A stretch of 64,000 nt of DNA, taken from assembly GCF_022532105.1 (NCBI RefSeq), contig NZ_CP092832.1:2447001-2511000 (forward strand), given 5' to 3'. Made by a program: the position numbers and the translations under genes. Under the pieces are notes generated by a model. The model saw only the letters and a program-made list of their open reading frames with translations. It was not told the origin of the DNA and searched no databases. Source of the DNA: Flavobacterium sp. HJ-32-4. GTDB taxonomy: Bacteria; Bacteroidota; Bacteroidia; Flavobacteriales; Flavobacteriaceae. This document shows positions 17,604 to 25,130 of the stretch, piece after piece (the stretch's first letter is position 1; the number at the start of each line of letters is the position of its first letter).

Positions 17604-17690
17604 TAAAGTAGGCAGTGAGCAGTTGACAGTGAGCAGTAGGCAGTAAGCAGTAGTCCGTAGTCGGTAGTCAGTCTCAGTTACTCAGTTGCT
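17604..17690 (+). repeat. GGCAGT / GTAGTCAGT / CTCAGTTACT short repeats
   Basis: Directly follows the 22-bp array: AGGCAGTGAGCAGTTGACAGT type units, then GTAGTCGGTAGTCAGT, then CTCAGTTACTCAGTTGCTC. Downstream, 17706-17727 has CATTCGCTAATTCGCT, a unit also found at 32.3 and 32.6 kb. The rest up to 17777 is the leader of the next gene. Confidence 0.8.
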
Positions 17691-17777
17691 CCGCTGCCCA
17701 ATTCATCCATTCGCTAATTCGCTGTTCCCCAATTTCTTCCTACCTTCACATCATCTGAAAAATGGCGTAAACAACCC

Positions 17778-18194
17778 ATGCGACTCTTGTTTCTCTTATT
17801 GTGTACGACCCGTTTACTGTCACAGGATGTAGCCGGACAGTGGAAGGTCGTGTCCTACGAAGATGAGACTGCCTTTTTCGATATCGAAAATAGACAGGTA
17901 CAGTTTACCGATCCCGCCGGTGGTGACCCTATTGCATTTCAGAACAGGGTATTACGATGGGTTCCCCTTTCCTATAGCTTCGACCGTGAGGGCCGCGTCT
18001 TCATCGACTTTCCTGATGATCTTGAGGATGGTTCGGGTATCTATCGTGTCGAAAGGGGGGATATCCTGTTTTCGATCGGACCCTATTCCGACAAAGAAAC
18101 TGCCTCTTTCGCAATAGAAAATAACGTTATAGTTCTCAACCACAAAACACGAAACGGCTTCATCAAGTTTCGGCTGAAGCGTATGTCTCAGTAG
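17778..18194 (+). CDS. small exported lipocalin-like protein, unknown function
   Basis: 138 residues. Short signal peptide ([13 protein letters not shown]) followed by [14 protein letters not shown], the opening strand of lipocalin-like or META-type small beta-barrels, and a C-terminal strand [10 protein letters not shown]. The ATG lies in a repeat-rich 1.5-kb stretch and the gene is a single unit between two repeat tracts. Function not recognisable. The coherent signal peptide and folded-domain look favour a real gene. Confidence 0.6.
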   Translation: MRLLFLLLCTTRLLSQDVAGQWKVVSYEDETAFFDIENRQVQFTDPAGGDPIAFQNRVLRWVPLSYSFDREGRVFIDFPDDLEDGSGIYRVERGDILFSIGPYSDKETASFAIENNVIVLNHKTRNGFIKFRLKRMSQ

Positions 18195-18420
18195 GCAGTG
18201 GGCAGTGGGCAGTGGGCAGTGGGCAGTGGGCAGTGGGCAGTTGGCAGTTGGCAGTAAGCAGTAGTCGGTAGTCAGTAGTCAGTCTCAGTTACTCAGTTGC
18301 TCAGTTGCTCAGTTCCTCAGTTACTCCGCCCCATCTTGTCCTCCCGACGTAGGAGGGATCCCATCCAGTAGACAGTCTAAGGGACTCAGGGGCTCAGGGA
18401 CTTAGTTCCTCCAGACACTC
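18190..18420 (+). repeat. GGCAGTG heptamer run plus CTCAGTT and CCTCCCGACG elements; left flank of the cassette island
   Basis: About seven tandem GGCAGTG heptamers (18195-18240), then GTAGTCAGTAGTCAGT, then CTCAGTTACTCAGTTGCTCAGTT, then the CCTCCCGACGTAGGAGGG dyad with ATCCCATCCAGT. It repeats the order seen at 5.3-5.8 and 16.9-17.2 kb and lies directly beside the AT-rich accessory island. Confidence 0.9.
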
Positions 18421-18427
18421 CGTCCCT

Positions 18428-19129
18428 TTATCCCCACGAAGGAAATATCCAATTCTGCAGGGAATCCAGAATAGTATAAATGGAAAAAACACCGGCAACT
18501 ATAGCGACTGCGGCTGTAAGTTTTTGAGAAGTAAGATTAAAAGTTCGATTTGAAGTGTAAAAACTCCAATAAAAAGGAACCAGGAATGCCGCTATCATAC
18601 ATTTAACCAGCACTACATATAATGGGCTACTAATTAAATTCTCGACGAGACTGTAGGCAGTAAAATGACCTGCCAAAAGAACCGAGGAGATGGCCGCCAT
18701 TGAAATGAACGTTTGAGCCTTTCCTTGCCAGGATTCATTTTCAGCCTGGATCTGGCCGAAGAGATTCAATGACTCAAATGAAATAGTTAAGTCCGTTCTA
18801 CTGATTTGGTCTCTTTCGATTTGAAAATCTTCAAAAATCAGGTCAAAAAGATATTTATAGGTCCTGTTTATGAATAGAAACTGCCCGAACGCATATCCAA
18901 ACTCTATAAACAGGTAAATCAGAAATAGGGGAATGACAATTTGGACCAATTGGGTATCCGCTTTTACATATCCCTTCACTGTCTTTGCAATCAGAATATC
19001 GTAGTGGTATACGAAGCTTAATCCGATAACGATGCATACCAATTGCAGTACCAGATTCTTCAGAAGCTTTCTTTCAATCTTTTCTTTTCGTGCTGAAATT
19101 AGATCGAAGGCGTATTTGTTGTCAGTCAT
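18428..19129 (-). CDS. membrane protein of unknown function
   Basis: 233 residues with about five hydrophobic segments (roughly 24-46, 63-86, 139-160, 166-187 and 200-218) and a central soluble stretch of about 50 residues (KYLFDLIFEDFQIERDQISRT). No family recognised. Base composition is richer in AT than the flanking housekeeping genes, and the gene stands at the left edge of the accessory island. It may be one more cassette, but no palindromic element is visible directly beside it; 19130-19373 upstream shows nothing clear. Confidence 0.65.
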   Translation of the reverse strand: MTDNKYAFDLISARKEKIERKLLKNLVLQLVCIVIGLSFVYHYDILIAKTVKGYVKADTQLVQIVIPLFLIYLFIEFGYAFGQFLFINRTYKYLFDLIFEDFQIERDQISRTDLTISFESLNLFGQIQAENESWQGKAQTFISMAAISSVLLAGHFTAYSLVENLISSPLYVVLVKCMIAAFLVPFYWSFYTSNRTFNLTSQKLTAAVAIVAGVFSIYTILDSLQNWIFPSWG

Positions 19130-19373
19130 GGCTTTATGGGTAGTTTTCGGTTAAAGGCACCGTTATGTTCCAAATATATACAATACTTGCGTCCCGCAAA
19201 TATCTCCTTATCGATTTACTTTGAATTAACGGAAGATAAGCGGATGCGGAGTAGGGGGAATGGTCGCTTTTAGGGTGTGGTATGGGGTGCTATGAGACGT
19301 TCATGCTTTTCGCATTCTTGAAAGATCACCCGCCGCAGTCCGCAGTAGTTTGCTAAAGCATCATTGTCTCGTT

Positions 19374-19631
19374 CTACTTTAAACCCCAAATTTGATCTTC
19401 ATCATCACCAACATACTTTCCGACAGTGCAACTAGCAGCTTTGACATACCCATCGTTATTGTTATTGAAAATGTATGTATCGCCTATTTTTTGAATCTCG
19501 ATAGCACTAAATCTGTGCGGGATGGAGATAAAATCAACTGCAGTGAAAATTACATCAATAGTTGAATTGGGTTCCTCATATTTGACCTCATAGTCAACAT
19601 CAAAATATTGCTTTTCACTTCTGAGTTTCAA
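19374..19631 (-). CDS. small hypothetical protein, possibly frameshifted
   Basis: 85 codons from a TTG. No ATG is available in this frame after the preceding stop. In another frame, an ATG at 19656 reads MGIKPSKKFETQK and stops at 19615, overlapping the TTG start. A single-base shift would join this to SEKQYFDVDYEVKYEEPN and give a protein of about 93 residues. So the gene may be broken, or the TTG start may be real. No family recognised. Acidic and strand-rich. Confidence 0.4.
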   Translation of the reverse strand: MKLRSEKQYFDVDYEVKYEEPNSTIDVIFTAVDFISIPHRFSAIEIQKIGDTYIFNNNNDGYVKAASCTVGKYVGDDEDQIWGLK

Positions 19632-19687
19632 ACTTCTTGGATGGTTTTATACCCATTTGTGTTGGGTTGTTGTGGCGAATGACCCTT

Positions 19688-19811
19688 AACGGTTGGAGGC
19701 CTTTTGTCCGGACAGGTTTTACAGCTCAAAGCTTCCATTTATTAATTACGTTCATTATTACGTACTAAGCTCCAATTTTGCACGTCTGCCAGCCTGACGC
19801 AAACCCGCGTT
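19688..19811. repeat. possible degenerate attC-like element
   Basis: AAC (19688-19690) and GTT (19809-19811) are 124 bp apart, matching the spacing of the clearer elements, and the position just past the SDR stop codon fits. Sequence similarity to the others and the dyad are weak. Confidence 0.25.
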
Positions 19812-19844
19812 ACCTGCCGTTTTTTGTCGGTCAGTTTATTTTGT

Positions 19845-20687
19845 TCAATTGTTTGTAGGTTGTAATGCTCCATAAAAATAGGAAGCAGTCGCACCCCCGT
19901 CTATTAAAAAATCTGAACCTGTTATAAATGCTCCTTTTTCAGACAATAACAGTTCCGCTACATTCGCTACTTCATCCGCCATTCCGGGTCTTCCTGCCGG
20001 ACATTTTTCAAACATGTTCTTGTAGAAATCGCCTCTTGGACCGTTGATTTCATCTAATGCCAAGGGTGTGATGATTATGCCCGGTGAAATGGAGTTTACT
20101 CTTGCTCCTTTTTCGCCCCACTTCACCGCTTCTGCCATTACCCGTTTTACGTTGCAACGTTTAGCCATTTGGTAGGCGTGGAGTGTATCTTTGATGTTTT
20201 CTGGTTGTAATAGGTCTAACTGCAATAATTCTTCGGTTGGCGTAGTGGCTAATTGTCGGTCTTCGTCCGCCGTCAATGCAGGCATCCTGTGTCCGGATTG
20301 ACTGGAAATGGTTACGGCGGTTCCACCTTGTTTCATTACTTTTCCAAACTCTTCTAACAATACTGCCGTGCCGTAAAGGTCCACCGCCAAAATATGTTCT
20401 TTTGTAGATTGACTGGGCGACAAACCTGCAGCATTGATAAACATTGAAATTTCGCCTTCCTTTTGTGCTGCTTCAATTAGTTCCAGGATAGAAGTTCTTG
20501 ATGAGATATCTGTTTTAAAGGGAACTGCGTCAAAACCTGCTTCCGTCAAGGTCTTGCAAATGGTTTGTGCATTCTCAAATTTCCAGTCGGCCACAAAAAT
20601 CTTGTTCCCGTAAGCCATTCTTCTGACAATGGCCATTCCTAGTTGTCCCGCTCCTGTTAATACGATTATGTTTTTTGTTGTTGTCAT
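19845..20687 (-). CDS. SDR family oxidoreductase
   Basis: 280 residues. Nucleotide-binding motif TGAGQLGMA near the N-terminus, the NAAG motif (FINAAGLS), the active-site Ser in ISSQSGHR, the YxxxK pair in YQMAKRC and the PG motif in NSISPGIIITPL. The C-terminus has ITGSDFLIDGGA. A classical short-chain dehydrogenase/reductase using NAD(P). The substrate cannot be read. Within the accessory island it is the only recognisable metabolic enzyme, and an attC-like element lies 57 bp upstream of its start. Confidence 0.88.
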   Translation of the reverse strand: MTTTKNIIVLTGAGQLGMAIVRRMAYGNKIFVADWKFENAQTICKTLTEAGFDAVPFKTDISSRTSILELIEAAQKEGEISMFINAAGLSPSQSTKEHILAVDLYGTAVLLEEFGKVMKQGGTAVTISSQSGHRMPALTADEDRQLATTPTEELLQLDLLQPENIKDTLHAYQMAKRCNVKRVMAEAVKWGEKGARVNSISPGIIITPLALDEINGPRGDFYKNMFEKCPAGRPGMADEVANVAELLLSEKGAFITGSDFLIDGGATASYFYGALQPTNN

Positions 20688-20743
20688 TGTACATCTTCTG
20701 TTTTCAAAATTTTGTCGCCTTTCAAGTTGTTGCGAGTCTTCCT

Positions 20744-20881
20744 AACAGGGCTGGTACCGTTTTGCGGCTCACACGTAGTGGATCAGGATTATGAAACTGC
20801 GTATTCTCTGCTACGACTAAAGTAATGAAAAACGTAAACTCGAATTTTCCACTAAACCAGGCGATTACGGTAGCTGCTGTT
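20744..20881. repeat. attC-like palindromic element 1
   Basis: AAC (20744-20746) to GTT (20879-20881), 138 bp. The left arm TAACAGGGCTGGTACCGT matches the reverse complement of the right end, TAACAGCAGCTACCGT, apart from a few bulged bases, and a second pair, TAGTGGA, lies further in. It contains the block GTTTTGCGGCTCACACG shared with the other elements. The TAA stop of the neighbouring gene at 20880 lies inside the right GTTA end. Confidence 0.65.
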
Positions 20882-21344
20882 ATATGACGTTTTTATTTTG
20901 GCTTTCTATTTTTCCAGACCTCAATTCCTGTATAGTAAAATCAAAAGGATTATAGTGATCAATAACCCATTCGCAATTTCTATGAATAAAGGAGATATAG
21001 GGCGCCATTTCTTGATTCTGTGTAATAAAAAGTGTATCTCCTTCAATGGGATGGTATTCGAAATCAAAACAGTCGACGTTGTTTAGATTAAGTGCAATCC
21101 ACTCAGCATCCAAGCCATTTCCAATATCTTCAGTAGGCATCATATAGATACCCATTTCGACACCTGCTGTTGTACCGGTAATCCGGAAAAGTTTCCAAAT
21201 GTAAATCAGCGGAATTTTGTTGTTTCGTTCGTCTTCTATTTTTACAAGATCGTTGCCAACCCGACGATAAAACTCTTGCTTACGCATCTTAATCAGATCG
21301 TTATTGCAGGAACAAAGTATAAAGCCTTTAGTATAGTCACACAT
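20880..21344 (-). CDS. hypothetical cassette protein
   Basis: 154 residues, no signal peptide, no family recognised. It begins MCDYTKGFILCSCNND with three closely spaced Cys residues and has a conserved-looking core LIYIWKLFRITG. The overall look is that of a small cytoplasmic protein. It is flanked by attC-like elements on both sides, its stop codon being part of the downstream one and its ATG 17 bp from the upstream one. An immunity or defence role is a guess from context only. Confidence 0.7.
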   Translation of the reverse strand: MCDYTKGFILCSCNNDLIKMRKQEFYRRVGNDLVKIEDERNNKIPLIYIWKLFRITGTTAGVEMGIYMMPTEDIGNGLDAEWIALNLNNVDCFDFEYHPIEGDTLFITQNQEMAPYISFIHRNCEWVIDHYNPFDFTIQELRSGKIESQNKNVI

Positions 21345-21360
21345 GCGTTGTCATTTGGAT

Positions 21361-21486
21361 AACGTTTCGCGGCCTATTCGTCAGGTGACGGCAACTGAAA
21401 CCGGGTATTCTCCGCTACCGGCAACGAAGTTATGAAAAACAAAAATATCTCGATTCACCCAGCCTTCCAATTATGGTAGCGGTGTT
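21361..21486. repeat. attC-like palindromic element 2
   Basis: AAC (21361-21363) to GTT (21484-21486), 126 bp. It starts AACGTTTCGCGGCC, has GAAACCGGGTATTCTCCGCTA in the middle (21 bases, 21410s) and ends TATGGTAGCGGTGTTAGC. The ends pair imperfectly (TAAC, CGC, CCTAT against TAAC, CGC, CCATA). Confidence 0.65.
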
Positions 21487-21495
21487 AGCTGAAGT

Positions 21496-21858
21496 TCATT
21501 GATACGTCGAATGTTCCGTTTTTATTACTTCTTGCGTGACAACTTCAGTAACCGAGTACCCACCTTCAACATACGTCTCTTTCCGAGTAACTCGAAGTCC
21601 GTTTTCAAACACTGCAGTAATCGAATACGATCCTTCGCCAGGATTTCTAATCAGCAATGATTTTTGTGATGCGTTTTCGATACCGGTAAGTAATTCGTCT
21701 GAATACTGGTTCCTGACAATTAATTTCTCAATCTTGTAGCCACTCTGATTACTAATTGTAACGCAAACATACTCTCTACTAAACGACCCACACTTCTTTG
21801 AGCATGATAGAAGGAAGAAGTTAATTATAATCGCGATTACAATGGATATGGCTTTCAT
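21496..21858 (-). CDS. small lipoprotein, hypothetical cassette gene
   Basis: 120 residues. N-terminal hydrophobic stretch followed by LLSCSKKC, a good lipobox. The mature part is a single beta-rich domain (VCVTISNQSGYKIEKLIVRNQ) like small periplasmic Ig-type folds. No family recognised. The stop is 9 bp from the GTT end of element 2 and the start 33 bp from element 3. Confidence 0.7.
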   Translation of the reverse strand: MKAISIVIAIIINFFLLSCSKKCGSFSREYVCVTISNQSGYKIEKLIVRNQYSDELLTGIENASQKSLLIRNPGEGSYSITAVFENGLRVTRKETYVEGGYSVTEVVTQEVIKTEHSTYQ

Positions 21859-21890
21859 TTTTTGCGATCAGCTTTTGATTGAATTTCAGC

Positions 21891-22016
21891 TAAGGTTTTG
21901 CCGCTCACGCGCAGTGCGCCAGGTTTTGGAAACGAGTAATATGCCAGGAGGGAAGGTGGTAAAAGAGACGAAACGTTAAACTTAACGAGACAGACGCTTT
22001 GCGGGCAGCCGCTGTT
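21891..22016. repeat. attC-like palindromic element 3
   Basis: TAAG (21891-21894, AAG in place of AAC) to GTT (22014-22016). It starts AAGGTTTTGCCGCTCACGCGC, related to the left arm of the other elements, and ends GGGCAGCCGCTGTTGTAT. GCCGCT on the left pairs with AGCGGC read from the right end. Confidence 0.55.
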
Positions 22017-22026
22017 GTATGCGGGA

Positions 22027-23109
22027 TTAATTGCCTAAAATTTCTTTTCTAGATTTAAAGGTAATTGCTGGGATTTTCTCTAGTTTGTAAACATATTCAC
22101 AGTAGAAATCAGTATGGCTAGAATTTAGCATATCATCGATACTCAAATTTTTCACTAATTCGTAGTATTGAACTAAATTTTCCATTTTTGGAAAAAATAA
22201 TGCATTGTAAAATAATAAGAACAATTCTGAGCCGCTCATTTGTGCTTGAATGAAATCAGAATAGCGGCGGTATTTCTTCTTCACTTGTTCGTAGCCAATA
22301 TCGTTATTATTAATTCGGATTGAAATTTGGCTACCTGTAAAATAATCATGACTTAGCATTCCTAATTCTCTGTCTTCATTTTCTTTTACATAACGTAATA
22401 TATGATAGAGATTTCTAAAATAATGGCTAAGTTGGTTATGATACTCTTTAAACGTTTTGCTATACGCAATTTTCGTTATTCCAAATTCATCTTCTAAGTC
22501 CTCAAAGTCTTCGAAATCAAAATAAGATTGTAATTGGCTTTTATAAGTCTCAAAATCAGGCGAATCTTTCTTTGAATTATAGACTTCAATATTTTGCTTG
22601 AAATGATTGTAATTCTCAAATAATTTAGACTTGATAAAATCGAATACTTGATTTGATCGGTATAGATTTTCACCCATTCCTTCGCGTAAAGAGATTAGCT
22701 TCCTTTCAGTCAGTTCTACGCTCAACTTTATGTCGTTTTGAGTTTTAAGCAAGTTGAAAAATGTGTTTTCAAATTGTTGAATTGAAAAAACTTCACGAGT
22801 ATTTTTCAATTCCTGAATTTGTAGACCAAGTTCCTTACTTTGAAGTCGTAAAGCCAAGAAAAATAATATTACTCCGGCAAATGACCAAATAGTTCCGACT
22901 ACCCCACCAAAGAAATCACTGACCATACTTGTTTCAGCTGTTTCAATTTTTTCTCCAGGTGAAATTGTCCGTAACGAATCGGAAATGGTTATTAAGAATT
23001 TGTATGTAATAAAAATACCTAAAGTAATACTCGAAACCGCAGCCAGAAGCAGTACAGACCCTAAAAATCCGTATTTCCGGTAATAGGAAAGAAAATAGTA
23101 TTTTATCAT
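22027..23109 (-). CDS. AbiC-like phage abortive infection protein
   Basis: 360 residues. Two N-terminal membrane segments (about 14-36 and 65-88) followed by a coiled coil (about 92-115) and a helical soluble domain with FENTFFNLLKTQNDI, YFRNLYHILRYV and FYNALFF, the layout of the putative AbiC family (membrane-anchored abortive-infection proteins). AbiC-type proteins stop phage multiplication in lactococci, where the mechanism is poorly known. It is the longest gene of the island and strongly AT-rich. Elements 3 and 4 flank it. Upstream 23110-23263 shows no gene. Confidence 0.72.
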   Translation of the reverse strand: MIKYYFLSYYRKYGFLGSVLLLAAVSSITLGIFITYKFLITISDSLRTISPGEKIETAETSMVSDFFGGVVGTIWSFAGVILFFLALRLQSKELGLQIQELKNTREVFSIQQFENTFFNLLKTQNDIKLSVELTERKLISLREGMGENLYRSNQVFDFIKSKLFENYNHFKQNIEVYNSKKDSPDFETYKSQLQSYFDFEDFEDLEDEFGITKIAYSKTFKEYHNQLSHYFRNLYHILRYVKENEDRELGMLSHDYFTGSQISIRINNNDIGYEQVKKKYRRYSDFIQAQMSGSELFLLFYNALFFPKMENLVQYYELVKNLSIDDMLNSSHTDFYCEYVYKLEKIPAITFKSRKEILGN

Positions 23110-23263
23110 GTATCGTTGTCAAAAGCTTGCACGTAACGTTCCGTCGATATCCGACTGTGGCAGGCAAAGCGAATACAATTATTTTCTTACTAAGATAGAT
23201 GTTTTTCGTGTAGACCAAAACGCCAACTTCCATTTGCGCCTACTTTCTCGAAAAATTGGCTCT

Positions 23264-23390
23264 AACTTTTCGCGGCTGACTCGCAGTTCATAAGGTTCTG
23301 AAACCGGGTATTCACCGCTAGAAGTGAAGGTAACCAAAAAGACAAAACGTTCAACTTAACAAGGCTGGCGCTTTGGGTGTAGATGCTGTT
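23264..23390. repeat. attC-like palindromic element 4
   Basis: AAC (23264-23266) to GTT (23388-23390), 127 bp. It contains TTTTCGCGGCTGACTCGCAG, then GAAACCGGGTATTCACCGC, and ends GTAGATGCTGTTAGC. The middle half closely follows element 3 (CTTAAC...GACGCTTTGCGGG against CTTAAC...GGCGCTTTGGGTG), so elements look like mosaics. Confidence 0.65.
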
Positions 23391-23400
23391 AGCAGAAGTT

Positions 23401-24025
23401 TTAATTACGCGTTCGCCAATGTGGAACTGTATCGATTAATGTGCTTGTAGTATCAAGTTCAGTATAGTCATAAGTCATTGTATCAACCACTGTTTCATAA
23501 TTGCCGTAAGTGTTAAAGAGTATCTAACTTCTAACGGTTGGTCATTTTTAGGAAGCAAGGAAGGTGGCAATGGAAATCTTGGAAGCCTTCAATTCGCTTA
23601 CAAAAAATCAAACTACGATGATAAAGCGCAATCCTTCATTACTCTATTTTTAAATGCCAATGAAACGAAGCAAAGATTAAACATACAAGTTCACCAAGAA
23701 GCAAAATACTTGTTATACTTAAACCGGATAAAAGCGCTCGGGTGTAAATTAATAAAGACAAACTTCAGTACAGATAATATTGAAAAGATCTATCAAGGCC
23801 CAACGACAACGATAAAAGTTACAGTTCAAACTCACAAAGAAGAATATTCATACGCAATTAGAACTATTTACAATTTTATCTTAATGACCAATTTGGATTA
23901 TGCGCTTATTCTGCATTGGCGAAGCTCTTTTTTCGTAATGCTAAAACTTCGTCAAATGTTAGATTTTGAGAATTGCAAACTCCACAAAATAAGACTAATA
24001 ATATCGTTATAATCTTTCTACTCAT
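23401..24025. pseudogene. secreted-protein cassette gene broken by an internal inversion
   Basis: Three pieces. (1) Minus strand 24025-23906: MSRKIITILLVLFCGVCNSQ (signal peptide), NLTFDEVLALRKKSFANAE, then TAA. (2) Plus strand from about 23518 to about 23907, open frame: EYLTSNGWSFLGSKEGGNG, then SLQFAYKKSNYDDKAQSF and KALGCKLIKTNFSTDNIEKIYQG. (3) Minus strand about 23514-23401: NTYGNYETVVDTMTYDYTE to PHWRTRN and TAA. Flipping the middle piece joins FANAE to EYLTSNGW and gives one continuous secreted protein of about 200 residues. A clean flip leaves a one-base frame mismatch at one joint, so a small indel is also needed. No long inverted repeats flank the joints. Element 4 follows the final stop by 10 bp and element 5 precedes the start, so this was one cassette. 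Confidence 0.65.
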
Positions 24026-24049
24026 GTTGCTTGGTTAAAAACGTATACC

Positions 24050-24177
24050 AACGTTTCGCGGCTCAAACACGGTGTGTTGGTTTTTTGAACCGAGCATTCT
24101 CCGCTAGGGCCAAAGTAATTAAAAAAAAGTGAGATTGAACTTTCGACTAAACCAAGCAACTGCGTGGAGCAGCTGTT
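24050..24177. repeat. attC-like palindromic element 5
   Basis: AAC (24050-24052) to GTT (24175-24177), 128 bp. It starts CCAACGTTTCGCGGCTC, has GAACCGAGCATTCTCCGCTA in the middle and ends GAGCAGCTGTTAGCGG. Inner arms TGTTGGTTT and, from the other end, GCTTGGTTTAG also pair. The stop of the next cassette gene is 9 bp away. Confidence 0.65.
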
Positions 24178-24186
24178 AGCGGTCGG

Positions 24187-24759
24187 TTATTTTAGCAGGT
24201 TTTGGGTAACAATACCAGTCATGCTAATTAATTTTTTTGAAATCGTTTCGCTAACAACTCCGCTGGCTACCATGTCAACAGTTTTACCAGCTAAAAGTTG
24301 TTTCCAATTCTTTTTTCCTAAAAAATATAACTTTTTAAGTTCTTCAATTTCAGTATATAAATCTTCGTAAGTTAGTTCTTGACCTTTTTTCAGGTATTCT
24401 AGTTCTTTTAAAATTGCATCAAGCTTTTCAGATGAATCTTGTTTTTCGGATTCACTGAACTCCTCCGTATTTTTTTGGATACCATTTTCCTCTAATAAAT
24501 TATCCAGGAAATATAGAGTTTTGAGATGATTCTTTTCAGTATCACATATCGACTCAGATCGGCAAGACTCTTTGTGTGAGGCTAAATCTCGTTTAACGCC
24601 ATTTTTAACAATCGATAAAAAAGTCAATTTATCAGACTGATTTCTTAGGCTATAAAGTTCACTTTCGACGTCAGACACAAAACTTTTAGGATCATTTGCC
24701 ATATAATAAATTCTGTCGAAAAAATCCTCGGCCATTGAGTCTACAATATTCATATGCAA
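24187..24759 (-). CDS. hypothetical helical protein, cassette gene
   Basis: 190 residues, almost entirely helical by appearance. Residues about 20-100 contain an SDKLTFLSIVKNGVKRDL segment, about 108-150 is a charged coiled coil (SEKLDAILKELEYLKKGQEL, YTEIEELKKLYFLGKKNW), and the C-terminus is small-residue rich (KTVDMVASGVVSETISKKLI), possibly membrane-active. No family recognised. Start: MHMNIVDS has two candidate ATGs. It is the right-most gene of the array. Confidence 0.65.
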   Translation of the reverse strand: MHMNIVDSMAEDFFDRIYYMANDPKSFVSDVESELYSLRNQSDKLTFLSIVKNGVKRDLASHKESCRSESICDTEKNHLKTLYFLDNLLEENGIQKNTEEFSESEKQDSSEKLDAILKELEYLKKGQELTYEDLYTEIEELKKLYFLGKKNWKQLLAGKTVDMVASGVVSETISKKLISMTGIVTQNLLK

Positions 24760-25130
24760 TCATATTTGGATTTAACTTGCCACCAACTTGTTTATACCCC
24801 TGAATAATTATGCTATTACCCCCAATTCCGGTATGTAGGTAGAAACAAATCAGAGCAAAAGATAGCACATTTTTACAAATCATCAAACGGCCTCTTGCTA
24901 TTTGAATACTCTTTGCATGCATGCATGTTGATCTCCGTTGTCTTGTTGCTGTGCCCTAACAACCCAGTGGGCGTGAGCAGTAGGCAGTGGGCGATAGGCC
25001 GTCTAAGTCCCTCAATTACTGAGTTGCTCGGAGACTGACTCACTACACCCCTTCATTCCAAACGCACCTAAGAAAGCCTTGTTAAGGATTTAGTAATCCT
25101 TCCTCGTAGGTCTCTCGCTTCGCAACAGTT
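24760..25130. other. gene-free stretch; right flank of the cassette island
   Basis: The left part is AT-rich and shows no gene. GCATGCATGCATG lies at about 24915. At 24970-25035 comes a short tract of the GGCAGT and CTCAATTACTGAGTTGCTC repeat types, which mirrors the tract at 18.2-18.4 kb on the other side of the island. A stem AAGGATT (25084-25090) and AATCCTT (25095-25101) lies downstream of the next leftward gene but has no T run. Confidence 0.6.

Noticed and set aside
22943..23233. 96-codon frame overlapping the AbiC-like gene start
   Set aside because: Different frame over the gene's N-terminus; no signal or domain; shadow.
23533..23542. TAACGGTTGG as an extra attC end
   Set aside because: It lies inside the coding body of the inverted gene (Ser-Asn-Gly-Trp codons); similarity to 19688 is probably chance.
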